This document shows positions 13,301 through 28,300 of a stretch of DNA of 64,000 nucleotides, in pieces. The position numbers were made by a program, and so were the translations under genes. A model generated the notes under the pieces. The model had not been told where the DNA came from. It searched no databases and was given only the letters and a program-made list of their open reading frames with translations. The first letter of the stretch is position 1. Each line of letters opens with the position of its first letter. Source of the stretch: Rhopalosiphum padi (taxonomy: Eukaryota > Arthropoda > Insecta > Hemiptera > Aphididae); contig NC_083597.1 in assembly GCF_020882245.1 (NCBI RefSeq), positions 26,266,652 through 26,330,651 on the forward strand, written 5' to 3'.

Positions 13301-16300
13301 GTCTATACTAGATTAAACGTCAAACAAAATAATACGAAACGCGACCGCCACCACCGCGAATAGTTGAAATCGGAGCGGTATTGATTATTATTATGAATAA
13401 TAAATATATTGCTTTCGATTTGGCGTTCGAAATATTTGCAAGCGCCTTACGGGTATTTAACACGTGTGTACCTTTTGCAATACGTGACATGCGTGATAAT
13501 TAGTAGCGCCGGTTGTATTTATGCATATACATTCTAAAAGAATTATTTTAATGTTATCATATTTTAAAATTAAAATTAAATAAATATCTTGAACCTAGAA
13601 CAAGACGTAAGGTATATGGAAACATTGGAAATAGTTCGTTTATAGTATCTAAAATTACAGTACAACGTTCGTTCTGTCTAATAGTAGGTAATCCTATTGA
13701 TCACTTGCCTACTCCGTATGCAGATGACGACGACATTCACGTACTTATATGTTTTTACGGCGCAAAGAATGTTGAATATACACAACTGATCGAGGAGTTT
13801 TCTCATTTCTTTTTCTTCTAAAAAAATTTTTTCACAAAATGTTTATAGAATACTTATAATAGTTAATACCCACTGCTTGCTTCAATGTCACCATGAAGTT
13901 ATTTATTGTAACACTTGTAGTTCAGCTTCACAATGTTTTTATGAGTTGCTACAATTGAACGGGGTTTCTAATAATATCATGTTTAATTATTATTATTAAG
14001 ATAACTATAATATTATGGGGTGTGTGTGGTACTTGATCGGAACACATCGTACCTAAATTACATATGTGACCAAATATTCTGTGGTACCCATAACTCATAA
14101 ACGACTTTTTCGGGAAATAATAATAAAAACTTGATATTAAAATTCTAAGCAAACCATAAATTGCGAAAATAAATTTAGTTATTACACACAGACGTATCAC
14201 GTTTGACACTTTATTGTATAATACTTATTTAAAACACAAGTTGGCACATAGTCAGTCACACCAATATCTACGAAAAATGAAATATATGCAACGACTTCTG
14301 CCACCATATTACGCAGAGTTTTTTTTTTTTTTTTTTTTTTTATTTAGAACTTTCAGCTACAGCTATTATAGTTCGACAATTATTATTCGGCAGAGTTATT
14401 ATATAATATATATTGCTATTATTAAATTAATATGTCGGTTGATATTTTGTAACGTTGAACTATCACCTCCGTACAGCAATCGACTTGGAGGTGACCAACT
14501 TTTGTTTCGACCGTATTATATTGCCAGTTTAAAATTAAGTAAACGGTCGGAAATCGGTTACAGTTCAAAACTAAAAAATTCAAATTTATTAATGTCTCGT
14601 CTCCGTTGTTGCAGGCAAGCCGGGCACGGACTATCCCGTGCTGGCCGTGGTGCCGTACACGGACTTCTATTGCGACGACCAGCCGTATCCGGGATTCTTC
14701 GCGGACGTGGACACCAGGTGTCAGGCGTGGCACTATTGCGACATCGACGGCCGGCAAGCGTCGTTCCTGTGCCCGAACGGCACACAGTTCAGCCAGGCCG
14801 TGTTCGTGTGCGACTGGTGGTTTAACGTGCGGTGCGACCTCAGTAAGGAGCTGTACCACATCAACGAACGGCTGTACCGGACCACACCGCGACCGGACAG
14901 GCCGCACAGGGTGCTTACCAAGGAGCTGCTCGACCAGATATTCCTCTGATCGACCACTATACAATTTATATACCTACATATCATAATTGTGTTAACGCCT
15001 ATACATACACATAAGTACAGGATTAACGATTTAAAATTTTTAAATACAACATAACAAGATGACTCCGCGGCCGTTCGATTGATAAATACACATGGTGTAT
15101 ATCTGGAAGCTTCTAAAGACAAATTTAAATGTAATTACTGTCTATAAAATTGTTAAATTCTCCAGGTACATCCCCCTTATCATACAGTGACGTCTTCTCT
15201 CTCTTCTTCCCCGCGGCCCTCTATATTACATATTACTTTTTTCATGTAAATTGCTATCATTTGATCCGACAACAAATTTAGCAATTCTTAGTCGCAATAT
15301 CAAACGGTTTATAAATAAACGCATAACGTTGAATTTGGTTTTAGCTCCCGCGTAAATTTTTGTAATCTATATAAGTATTGAAAATCAAGTCAACTTTAGA
15401 AAGTGACCATGACGCCTGAGGCTTATACTGCAACCTGTCAACAAACGTCCACCGCTGCCACTAACATATATAATATTTATAACGCGGACTAGTCGACAAG
15501 ACCTTTGTACCTACATATTTTTAGAATTCCTCGTGCGCTCGCAGCAATATAATTTTTACAACCTGCGAACGTCACACGACTAAAACCGAATAAAATTTAA
15601 TTTGCACATTTAACGCGTATAATACGCTATATAATAACGCATTACACACCGCGGCAAGTGACCTTATGTATCGTGACGACAACCGCCCACCAAGCGTACC
15701 TCGGTTGACATCCCGACCGGGGGGTCCACGGCACTCATATCGCCAATAATATCCCGACACGATATTACATACCAGTAGGTTCACGAAATATTACACCGCG
15801 ACCGAATTAAAATATGTTTGGCCACCGAAAGTTGTATACAACTAAATTATACAATAAATTGGTCGGTAGCAATTATATAGTTATTAGTTACTATATTATT
15901 CGATTTCGACACTATAGACACAGCATAAAGACTCCTAAAAAAATTACAATTTGTGCGGTACATAATATAATATTATTATACGCACGTCAAAGAGAATAAT
16001 CGTTTAAACTCAAGACGGTATATACGGACACACCGCACATTATAGTGGTGTATGTAAATCGGACGTTCGCGCACACCGCGTTTGCATCACTCGTTGTGTA
16101 CAACAAGCGTACTTACATCTATACGCTATTGTCTAAAGGTCACAGCTTGTAAATATATTCGTTTTGTTCGCTACAGAAACTACTTGTGTAAATATAATAT
16201 TATCGTCATATTTAAAAACTAATGATTTCCGAGATGATTGCATTTGAATCGTTACCATATAAATCTATATTCTCATATATACCCATTTAACATGTTAGGT

Positions 16301-19300
16301 ATGTATAGATGTTATACACGTTATGTTCGCGATTGTTATGCGAATAAAGGTCGATGACTATATTATAATTTATAACCTGTCATATATATTAAAACTTTTA
16401 TTATCTAATAGGCAAATCGCCTTTCTAAGTAGGTGACATTTTTTTTTCTTTATATAACTTGTTTTTTTACGTAATTTTATACATATACCATATTATATTT
16501 ATTATTATTTAAGTACTAAATTAATAATTTAAACGAGAAATCCACCGAATACTGTATTTTAATACTAACTATAAATATTTTTATGTTAATAGATAGGTAT
16601 GTTATAATACCCATTATAGCAAACATAATATTATATATATTTATTTCATTATTAGTAAAATAATAAAATAGTTTGATTTTATTATTCAAAACTTACTAAA
16701 AATATATTTAAAAAAAATATAGCTGAATAATTGCTAAATAATACATGAATTATAACCGAACAGCTAAAATAGATTTGTATATGTTTTAGGTCTATATTTT
16801 GATTTATAGTATTATATGCTCAAATATCAATAACATAATTTGTAATTTGTAATTGCATATTTTTTGTTAAATACGTAAAATTTAGAAATATAACTATACA
16901 TAAAAGTAAAGTATTAAATAATTTTAATTTTTAAGCACACTATATACATTTTTAGACTATTTAACATCAATATCGAGGATAATTAAAATACTCTTAATAA
17001 AAAAGATAAATGTAGAAAGATAATTTTTAATTTTTATTAAAAATAACGAATATATTTAATTTATTTTTGAGAAGTATATATGAAGTTATTTAAGTTTTTT
17101 TTTAAATATTATTAAGATAAACAAAACATACAGAGTAATATGTGTTATGAGTTTAAATACTAAAATTGTTCTATACATATTATAATTACGAAGTTCAATA
17201 AGTTAATTGTATTTTAATCGGTAATATACATTTTATTATTTCAAAAAGTTTATTAGTATAGATATGTATAATCCAAACAAACAGTTGCTAACAATTATTC
17301 AGTTTATTGAATAAAAATACTTTCCATATTATTTTAAATTAACACATTTTTCGATTAGTGCAACCTCAACATATGTGTAACTATAGTTTAGGAGTTAAGA
17401 CATATAATAATGTATTTTAACAATTGAACAAATATATTTTATTTTTTAGAAATAGAACGGAATTTTCAATGTTTAAAAATTGTCAAAAATAAGTAAAATA
17501 TAACAAAAAATTTGTTTCATTAGTTAATTTGTATTTTTATGTATTTTACTTGATTAAATGTAATCGATTATCCATTTTAAAAATATTTATTGTGTAATAC
17601 CGTGGATAATGTTACCAAATTATAATACATATTATTACAACTATTTGTATTATTTTAAAATAATAATTATTTAATTACATTTATGTACAATTTATAAATA
17701 TTTCATAAAATGATTCTATATAAATTATACAATATTTGAATATAAATTAACATTGATACTGTAAGAATAGTAAAACTATTTTAAACATACATCATACATA
17801 CAATATTCATGTATAATTAAAAAGTATGATTTGGTTAAACATCTAAAAAAAATAAGGCCAAAAACTATTATAATAATGTTTAATCAACAATTAGGTTCAA
17901 ATTGGTCGTAAAATATATACATATTTTTAGGTAATCAATCTTTTACAGATTGTTTAAAAAAAATAAGTGTTTACAAAATTGCATAATTGCATATACATTT
18001 AACGTATTAACTATTAATACTTGTACTACAGCAAACTGTATGCTAACAACTAGCGTATAATACTAGAACATAGTCATTAATTAATACACATACAATATAC
18101 TACGGGAGAAGCGTTTTACGTTCCACACGATTGCGTTCTCGCCGACCACAAACCCATGGCCGGTAATCTTTTTTGCTGAGGTCACTGATATAAAATAACA
18201 TTAATTTTTATTTCAAATTTTTTTTAATCCTAATAAAACGATACTCGAGAAATCGATATGCAATTGTGGAGCACTCATTATAATATTATGTTAATCGGCG
18301 GTGTGTCTTCGTTTGGTCGTGTTTACTGGCGATATCGAGTTATCTTATAAATATAGGTATACAAAGAAAACACATAAGTATACCGATTACCTACTTTGCA
18401 AGGCTACTACATATGCGCGCAAAAGTAAGTGTAGGCAAAGGCCGTGGATCGGAGAACGATTTTGAAATTCATTATTTCTTCTTGCACAAACAATAATAAC
18501 AGACGGTCTTAGAAAAATAATCTAGCCCAGGCATATTTTTCATCAGTTTCGATGATCAATATAGTTTTCATCGATATTTTATCCACAAACGGTTCACCCT
18601 ACAGGTTTTTGGATCGTAAATGAACGATGAAAAAAAATATATATATCAGAATTGACGTGCTAAGCTAAAATATTAAATACAATTCTCCGCAATTTGAGAA
18701 CTCTCGAAGACGTCACCGCGTATGTATTGGATTATATACTCAAAAAAGTTATATCCAATTATCCGAGGCTACTACACAATTTAAAGTTTTTACCAAAGAC
18801 GAATAAAAAAAAAACGTTATATTGACTAACGCATTAATGACTTTCAAACTATGAGTTTGATGTAAATTTATGTAATATAGAATACAGAATGGTGTTCGGT
18901 CACATCAGTCTTATGGAATTTTTATTTTATAAGAATAAGATGGTAAATAATTCCACTCTCTCCAATAAACATACAAGCCTATTTGATTTATAATAATATA
19001 TTGTATAATATAAAGTTAGTGGGTTATAGTCGATTTAAAAGTCCCACAGAACATCCTACGCTCAACATTTTGGCGCTCCGGGCAAACGCACCTACTTTGA
19101 CTGCATGTGTGTGTTCATTCCAGGTTATATAAGTCCATATAGCACAAAAACACAATAATTCAAAAACTATGTAATTTTTTTTTTTAAGAAGAAGAATTTA
19201 TGAAGATCCAATAATTAAATCTAGACTCATATATATCATACAGTTATCTACTGCATTGTATATTATTCCTTGAGGATAACGAGTATTTCGAAATTCAAGA

Positions 19301-22300
19301 TGAAATATAAACTAAATCAGTGATGAACTTAATAATGGAGAATTAATCCGATAACATATGTATCGATAAAACAAGTGAACAAGACATTTAAACTATAAAG
19401 ATATATATAAACCTAAAAAACACAATAACATCTTGAGATGATAATATGATGAATATATTAATTGTTCTAAACCCACTTATTAAATTGACCAATTCTATTC
19501 GCGTTTATACATGTGCAGCACATACACTTATTATTATGTGAGTCACGGTCAGATCTAGTCAGCCAATAACAATAATAATAATAATAATAATAGTAATAAT
19601 AATAAAAATAATTGAAAAAATAATAATTTTACCTTCGCATCTATTTATACGCATTAGTTAGGTCTGGATATTATTTTGCCGACAGTACAAATCACATTAG
19701 GATTCTTAAAGTTCGTAAAATCAGTATGTATTATATATAATAAAATACTAATTTTCAATAAGACTTAATGTACTGTATGTTTGTGCGCACATATTATAAA
19801 TGCCAAGGTAAAGTTCAAGTAGTTATTTTTAGTGAAATTATTAGGACAAAGAAATATCATGGAAAAGTTTCATTGAGTCTCATTAATGTGCAATTAATGG
19901 TCATCAATCATATTTAAAACATTAAATATATTTGATTTCGATTTTTCTGCACTAAAACCATAATCCAACCAGTATAATAGTATAATAATAAACAAAATAT
20001 AATATGAATGCAATTATATCGACCTAAAATAAAATTTATTAGCTTTGTCATTTCGTTTTTTTTTTCGAAAAATAGTATCGTATTTTAGAATTTAAGAAGT
20101 AATCTACATTACATAATTATATAAAATAGCTAAATTATTAAACACGAGTAAAAATATAAATAAAATAAACATATTACTATAAAATTACAATATCATATAA
20201 TATTTAGAATAGGTGTGTCATGCCTCAAAGGACTTCGAAAAGATCATATCTTTTCTATCTTATACAGTAATTGTATACCTATACCTCTCAACGAATGATT
20301 GACCTTATATACGTTTTAAAGTATTTAATTTCTTATTCACATGCAATATGCTGTTTATTCGATCACAATTCTAAGTCAACTTAACAGCAACATGATATTA
20401 AAGACTTTTATAACACCTTATACATGAATATACAGTATAACATTATAATTTTAAGACCTAGCCGTATTTCACAAGTGATACGCAGAACACGGACATAATT
20501 TCACAAGTGTACATTGGGTGGTATAGGTGTGGTTATTATTTAGTACATTAAGTACACGTTACGACGCACAATATTATTGAACGACACTAAACGATTATAT
20601 ATTTAAAAGTTCAAACATATAATTATTTTCGAATTAAAGTTTACAATTCAGATTAACAGGAAATAATCAAAATCTGTTCAAATAATTTATTCTATTCATG
20701 TTTATATGATAGGACGTGTTGAGAAGGAGAAGAAATACGTATATAAACAACTATTATAATCACAGTTTTTTAAAAATGAGTATTATTCTTGAAAATAAGA
20801 AATGGTTTTCCTGCCTAATCTGAACAATTCACTAGCGAATTTGAAGGGTGAGGGAAATTTCTCCATGGACTGTATACACAATACATTTTTAAACATAAAA
20901 TATATTACGTGAGATATTGAAGAAAATATGTTTTCATAATTTTTTTCTAGCATTATAAATAATGGTATATTACAATAGTAATTAAATAAGTTTTAAAACC
21001 ATACTGTTAAATCTTGAAAGCGACTATATTTAAAATAAATGTAATTATTTCAGGAATTTCGATATTTTACTTTTAATATATAATTTGTACATTTTTATTC
21101 AATTAAACTACAAACAATTTGCGCTATATTTATATAATATATATATATATATATTTTTTTTTTTATTATTTTTTTTTTTTATATATCTAACATTGGATTT
21201 CATTAAAGTTATTTGCTTCTATTAATGCTTGAACGCTTGTAGATTTAAAAAATGGTTGCGCTCAAAATATAGGCCAAGAACGACGCATGTGTGGATTAAC
21301 ATTATTGCATATTATTATATTAATAAGGAAATACCAGTGAATGATGATATTAACAGGTTAACAAAAATAAATTTTGTTTAATAATTTATGTTTTTATGAG
21401 ATATGTGCAGTTAGATTCCCCCAGGCCCCAACTTAGTTTAATTTATACTGGATAGACTTTAAGTTGTAAAATTGTATTTGTAAATACATGTAAATTGGTT
21501 TACAAAATGTGTAAGTTATCGGAGCAAGGTTGTGATTAAATATTTAACTCGTAAGTATTATTTTATAATAATTATAATAAAAAAATTGTATACTATATTA
21601 AATATTTATTAAGTAAAATTGGTTAATGTTTAAAAATGTAATACTTAATAATAAATAATATTTCAGTAATTGATACATTGAGTATTGTTTTATAATAAAA
21701 GTAGAATTATGAAAATGATTCAGATTAAAAAAATATTTCCCATAAAAGCAGTCAATAGGTATTGAACAAATCACGAAATAATAAGTAGTTTTTAAGAATT
21801 TACCCGTATATTGTACATAAATATAATAACGCCTTGTATAGCCCCGGCCTAACACGGCGATGACAGTAAAAATAAAATTAATTCGAACATAATATATATA
21901 GGTAGTAATTGCTTTAATTATAATACTATAATAACAACTAAGACAAATGGTGGGTGCGGGGCCTCCTAAACAAATAAGCCCAGCCAATCAGAATACTTCC
22001 CGATTTCCATTTTCAATTAATTGTATTGGCTAACTACGTTAATAATAAACATTATCTCGGGCCCCCGCCCGTTATTTACATATTGAAAAAGGGCATAACG
22101 TCAATGATTTAAAAAGTTCAGTCGATCCAAGAGATACAAACCTACAACAATCAATTTTCTGAGCAGAAGTACGAACTGAGCAACTATATAATAAGGTAAA
22201 TAACCTTCTTATAGTAACGTAGCATTTTATTTTAGAATTTGATACTTCAGTTTTTTTTAGCGTAATTAAAGAGAAATATTTAAACTTTTAAACAAACTAT

Positions 22301-25300
22301 AGTATGTTTATTACGTATAAAATTTACGTATAAAATTATTTTTAAAACTTTTATTTAGATTATTATTTGGATATCAATATTATTTTAATTAAAAATAATT
22401 TACACAGTAATATTAAATATACATTTTTTTTTTATGGATTATATGACTACTTTGGCTTTTGCGGTCTTATTCTTTTAACTTATAAGTATTTTCGTAATAT
22501 GTGACGGTCGATTCTAAAATTGATTTTCGTTTATGACTTAGTTTAGTTTACAATGTAGTATAAATATCGTCTACTCTGTTATACCATTGATTAAATATAG
22601 CAATATATTAAGTATATTTAATTAATTGTTACATGTATGAGTTGTAACAACCACTTTTAAAGATAGATATTTATTTAATATCATTTATTAATTATATTAT
22701 GTATTTAATTAGGTAACGTAAATTATTCCCAGCCAAACAGTTGTTTTATTCAATTTCTACTTTCTATAAGTACATCAATAACCAACACATTTTTCCATAC
22801 ACACGAAAAGAAATGTCAAGCGATAAAAATTGGTTAAAAACTGACTATATAATATAATAATATCAAAGAATACATGTACACTCAGCTACTCGGACACTGC
22901 GATTGTACAATGGTTGTAACCAGAATTGTCATTAGGTAGCACCGATCAATACAATAAACGAAAAACCGGTGAAAAAATCAAATAAATTAACAATAATTAT
23001 AATTTAACTATAGCCGATTACTTTCACCGTTTAAGCACCTCAAGGGCGCAATTCTAATAAGTGACCAGAAATCAATGTCAAGACCAGTTTTGAGAATAAT
23101 GGAAAATAAATAAATAACGAACAAATATAATTACTATATATACATATATATTACTTTCGCTCTAATATATTGTCAATTTGTCTTCCTGTATGATACAACA
23201 CGAGGAAGTATTTTTATCTAGCTGAAAAATGATAACCCGCGAAGACAATATAATACCCATGTAGATTATGTGAACCCGTAGCAGTCGCATCATTCTTCAT
23301 TCGTTTATAATAATATATATCTTATACTATACCTAGGTATGTTGTTTGTGTATTTTTTATTTAAAAAACGCGTGATTAGATTGGAAGTTTTTTGCTCGGA
23401 CACGATGGACTAGACGCGGTTATGTAAAATAATAACATCAACATAATATGTGTATATTAAATTAATTGTGAAAAACGAAAGTAGACGGGTCATTAACTGA
23501 GTCGTGGAATTCGGTTCACACACACATCACAGATCATTCTATCTGGCCATTTTTACGTGAAAGTTAACGCTCGGCTACATACATATAATAATTTCGTTTA
23601 ATTATCACAATTCATGATATTCGTCAATTTCTGGAATACACGTAAATGAAACACACAAAAAACGAATGCGAACACTTTTAATGTATTTTTATATTTAATG
23701 CGCCCACGCATTGCAGTTTTATTTTACACGAGATAATATTAAACGATTTTATTTCTCATATTCAGCGAGATGACACCCCAAGAGCAATTTTTACACGGCT
23801 TCTTCTTCTTCTTTCCCGGTCACGAGTAGTCGGATCGAAGACCGTCGAGTGGAATATTACGCAATAAAACACTCAATACAACAGAACCTATTAACTTTAT
23901 AATATTTTGCTGTCGTATAAAAAAAAAGTCGTCTGAATACTAATTTTTGTGTCGGGTTTATTCAGGTAGGTAGTTGTGCATATCTCTCTATAATAGGTAC
24001 ACTCATCTCTCACAAATATATATATTCATATAACCGTGTAACATATACATACATTTAACATCGCTGTGACTTACTCAATACGTATACGCATACATACATG
24101 TTATGACATAATATTATACATATTTTATAATATACACAAAACGTTCACTTATCGGCTATTTCGATTCATCACAATTAATATCCATTCCCGAAACGAGCAC
24201 GACGCGTGCACACGGAGACGACGTCCGGTTTACGGTTAGGTCATTTTTAGTGTGATCCTATCGGGATGTTCAAATAAACACGCGATACAACGCATAACAT
24301 TGCAAGAATAATGCGATTAATGAAATTATTTATTTAAAATAAAAATTCCATCGATCTTACGAAACGAAATAGACAGATTTGCGGAGCTATCGATGTAATG
24401 ATCGGATTATATTGATAATATATAACACGCGCGAACGCATGGGAGTGCTGATTTATTTGTAACACAAATGCGATTCAGAGCCTAAAGCTCACGATGCGAC
24501 GTGGCAGCGTTAAGAAAAAAAAACACGGCACACGAAGGTGAAATAATAAAACGTATAATACGTAAACTCCGACTTTCTACGCACTGCACAGATCGGCGCC
24601 GCGGACGAGATCAATATTTTAAGAAAAACAATTTTGTACGATATCCTGCAGTCACGACTCGGTATATTCGTCGTCTGCACGTGCCGAATCTCATCGAATA
24701 GGTCTCCACATGTATGAGTTTTCAAAGCGTGACGAAAATTTCATATACTATTATTATTATATTGCCGTTTGATGATCAGTTGTCAATCATTAATCATTAT
24801 ACACGGTCTCGATTCAATAATATATGATATTGCTATCGGAAAATTGTCAAAAATATAGAGGGACGTTGAACTTTGTAACCGTACATGGTAGAATATAATA
24901 ATAATAATAATAATAATAAATATAGGTATACACTTGAATTGCGGACCACCCGTGTTATGACAATATATTCATTATATATGATTCATATGGGATTCGATCG
25001 AACTGATTTTCGCTCAAATGTTTTGTATACTTCGTCTGTTCGATACGAGTACGCACAATTGTTGAATTGTTAGGGACTATCGGTTTTACCTCGAATGCAT
25101 ATTGTCACAATGCAATATAAAACCTAGTCGTCCTTGTTCTTATTTTTATACAACTCGATCACACGATACACCATAGTAATAATCATAATAATAATATTAT
25201 ACTCTTGTATTTTTACAAGGCATTAAGGCACATCGCGCGGTGATCCGTGCATGACGTATAACATCTATTGTTTTCTCTGTGGGTTAACCTTTGCTCCGAC

Positions 25301-28300
25301 GGAGGACAAACGGATGATCATAATATTATATTCCTATATGGCTATATATACGGTTGAATGATCCCTTCAATATGGTAGTATGTTCAACAGACATTTTATT
25401 GTGATTGAAATGCACATAATCGTCTAAGTATATTATTATATTTAAACATGAATATGCGTTCAGGTTTTGATATAATTTTTTTCCAGGTGTAAAAGAATAA
25501 ATGATTAATTCAAATAATCAATACATATAGAGACGTTTCACTTTAATACATACTTTTCCTGTAAATGTATAGAAGGCACGACTTTGAATACTGCGACTAC
25601 AGCTATACATATTGACATTAACAACTTGATATATTTTATATTTGATATTATGATCCATCTCTTAGACCTTTATAATTGACAGTTAAAATAATGCGAGACG
25701 AGTATATAAATATTTATGAGCCACAAGTATGTACTGTGTAGAAGAAAAAAGTAGTCTTATATAAGGGGTTTTTAAAGTTCAACTAAGCATCAAGTATTAT
25801 ATGAATACATTCTCGTTAAGATCCGTTGACATACAAACAGGTTGTTATAAAATAAGTTTATTTATTTTCACTATGGATTTTAACAATAAATTATACAGCT
25901 AAATAGGTATTAATATATATAAAACATAATTAAGCAAATGCGTGATATGTTGTGAAAGGAAGTAAGATTTTTTTAAGAAAGAAGATTTATATAGGAAGAG
26001 CATAGGCGTAAATGGCCCAAAAATATTAAGCGAGCTTAAGCACCAAACAAATTTTAGAGGAAATTGACCCATTTATGTCTCTATTATAATATAATACAAT
26101 TAATCATAGATTTAAATCTATTAAAACATTTTATGCAAAATAAATTATTTTTATTTATTAATAAGTAATAAATAATAATCATATTTAGCATATTTATTTA
26201 AAATAGTTTCATTATTTAAGACTATATAATATATCTGTTTCAACGTGAATAATTAATAAGTCATATAGTCTATAATTTATCTTGACCCAATGACCCATAA
26301 TAATACGTGTCTTAAATTTGTAATTAAAAAGATGATCACCGAATCCGGGGTGGTACTTACTAAGCATTAAAATCCAGGAAACTAAGCACCCCTATGATTT
26401 TAGCCAATGAGTCTAGAAGAATAGTAGAAGGATGACGGAAACGAAGTCGAGAAAAATTAAATTTCGAAAAACTGAAAAAGGAAAATAGAATAGAATGTAA
26501 AAGAATGTTTTTAATTTCTATGTATTGACAATTAAAACTGAATATTTATCTACCGTTGTTATATGTTATATACCTATTTTAACAATTGAATAATTGTATA
26601 TAAATATTATAAATAATAACCATTCCTATTTTCTTATACTTATACAAAATACAAATGTAAGCCAATTATGTATTCAACAAGATTGTGATGCAAATTCATT
26701 AGTCATTGACTTTTAAGTAGAATTATGTAAAAAGAAAGAAAGAGTTCTCGCGCTTATAAAATAATTAATACTTTATTTTATCGAAAATACAAATATATTG
26801 ACGTACATTTATAATATATATATATATATATATAATTTTAATGCATTATTATAGTTGAAATCTTCATATACTTGTTATATAGCTACTGTGCTATTCACTG
26901 TCAACAACTACTTTCGTTTTAGTAGCGTAAAAATGATTGTGTTTTGTAAGGAAATGGACGCTTAGATATCATAGTGAAATCCACCAGGTACACAACTATT
27001 AATTTGTAAAACCGGAACTAATAACAAAACTATGTATTTTACATCAAATATGTGTAAAAGACGATATTTATCGTTTATTTAACAAAGTACGTTGAAATAG
27101 TACATTATGAATTAAAAAAAATTACATAATAGCAACAGCTTCTTAAATGTATTGGGTATTGGTAAAATGGATGATTACTGAATGTTATATTTTGAGTCTT
27201 AATTTAACTATTGAATTCACTTCAAAGTTATACGTTTTAAAAATAATATAAATTAAAATTGTTGGTTATTATGTTATTAGTTTATTACATATTTATTATG
27301 AATAATAAATTGTAATAAATGTGGTGCATGTTTTTCATAGTTATTCTAATATAAAATATTTATAAGTTCATTAATATAATAAAAATATAATATATTAATA
27401 TTTCCCCATAATTTTTTAACATTCTACAATATTTTCTAATTCATAATATATTATATTTATTATTTATCATTATATGGCTTAGTTCATAATGGACCAGTGT
27501 TAAAAAAGAACATTGTTGAAAAATTAAATTTTAAAATAGGCTAATTAAAAATATGTACATATTATACATTACATATATATATATACAAATATTAGTTATA
27601 TGTTAAAGTTTTAGAATGTCAATGGTTGCTTTGTCATACATTCTTAATTTAATGAAATATTTGTATTTTGAAAATCTGAAAATTTATTCATTACACATTA
27701 GCCTTCTTGACGGATAATATAAATTTAGTATAATAGTATTGTTAATATCTGACATAGACCGAAAACTAAAATATAAAGTGTGTCTTTCTAATAATTAAAT
27801 TATTTAAATTTTTTATTTAAATATAATAATAATAATATTCAATTGCTCAAAATATTAATAACTTATATTATAAGCTTTATTGATAGATTTCGAAATGGCT
27901 AATATGACTATATAAAACAAAGGCAATGTCGAAATAGGCCCTAATATATACTGATATATTTCTATCCATTAACATTAAAATAACCAATGTATATACTATA
28001 AGTAGATCATACTACACCAGATACATTGTCCATCTAACATAAGTAACATAATAAAATATTAATGACATTAGTCAAATAATCACAAATTCCTCCAAATGTG
28101 ACATAGACCCTTCTTGCACCAATACAGAGCATTAAATTCGTTACGTATACTTACCATATATGGTTATTACTTATTACAACCTATACCATCTATTATTGAT
28201 AATAAATAAATTTAAAACTATTGTTATTTCCTAAACTATATACATGTTAAATGTTGTACTTAAGAAAATTACAGAAACGCACATTTACTAAATTAATATG

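Noticed and set aside
14422..15122. Several long frames on both strands (up to 203 aa) around 14.2-15.1 kb
   Set aside because: They are by-products of the GC-rich exon 3 of gene A. Only the frame with the six-cysteine chitin-binding domain is coding.
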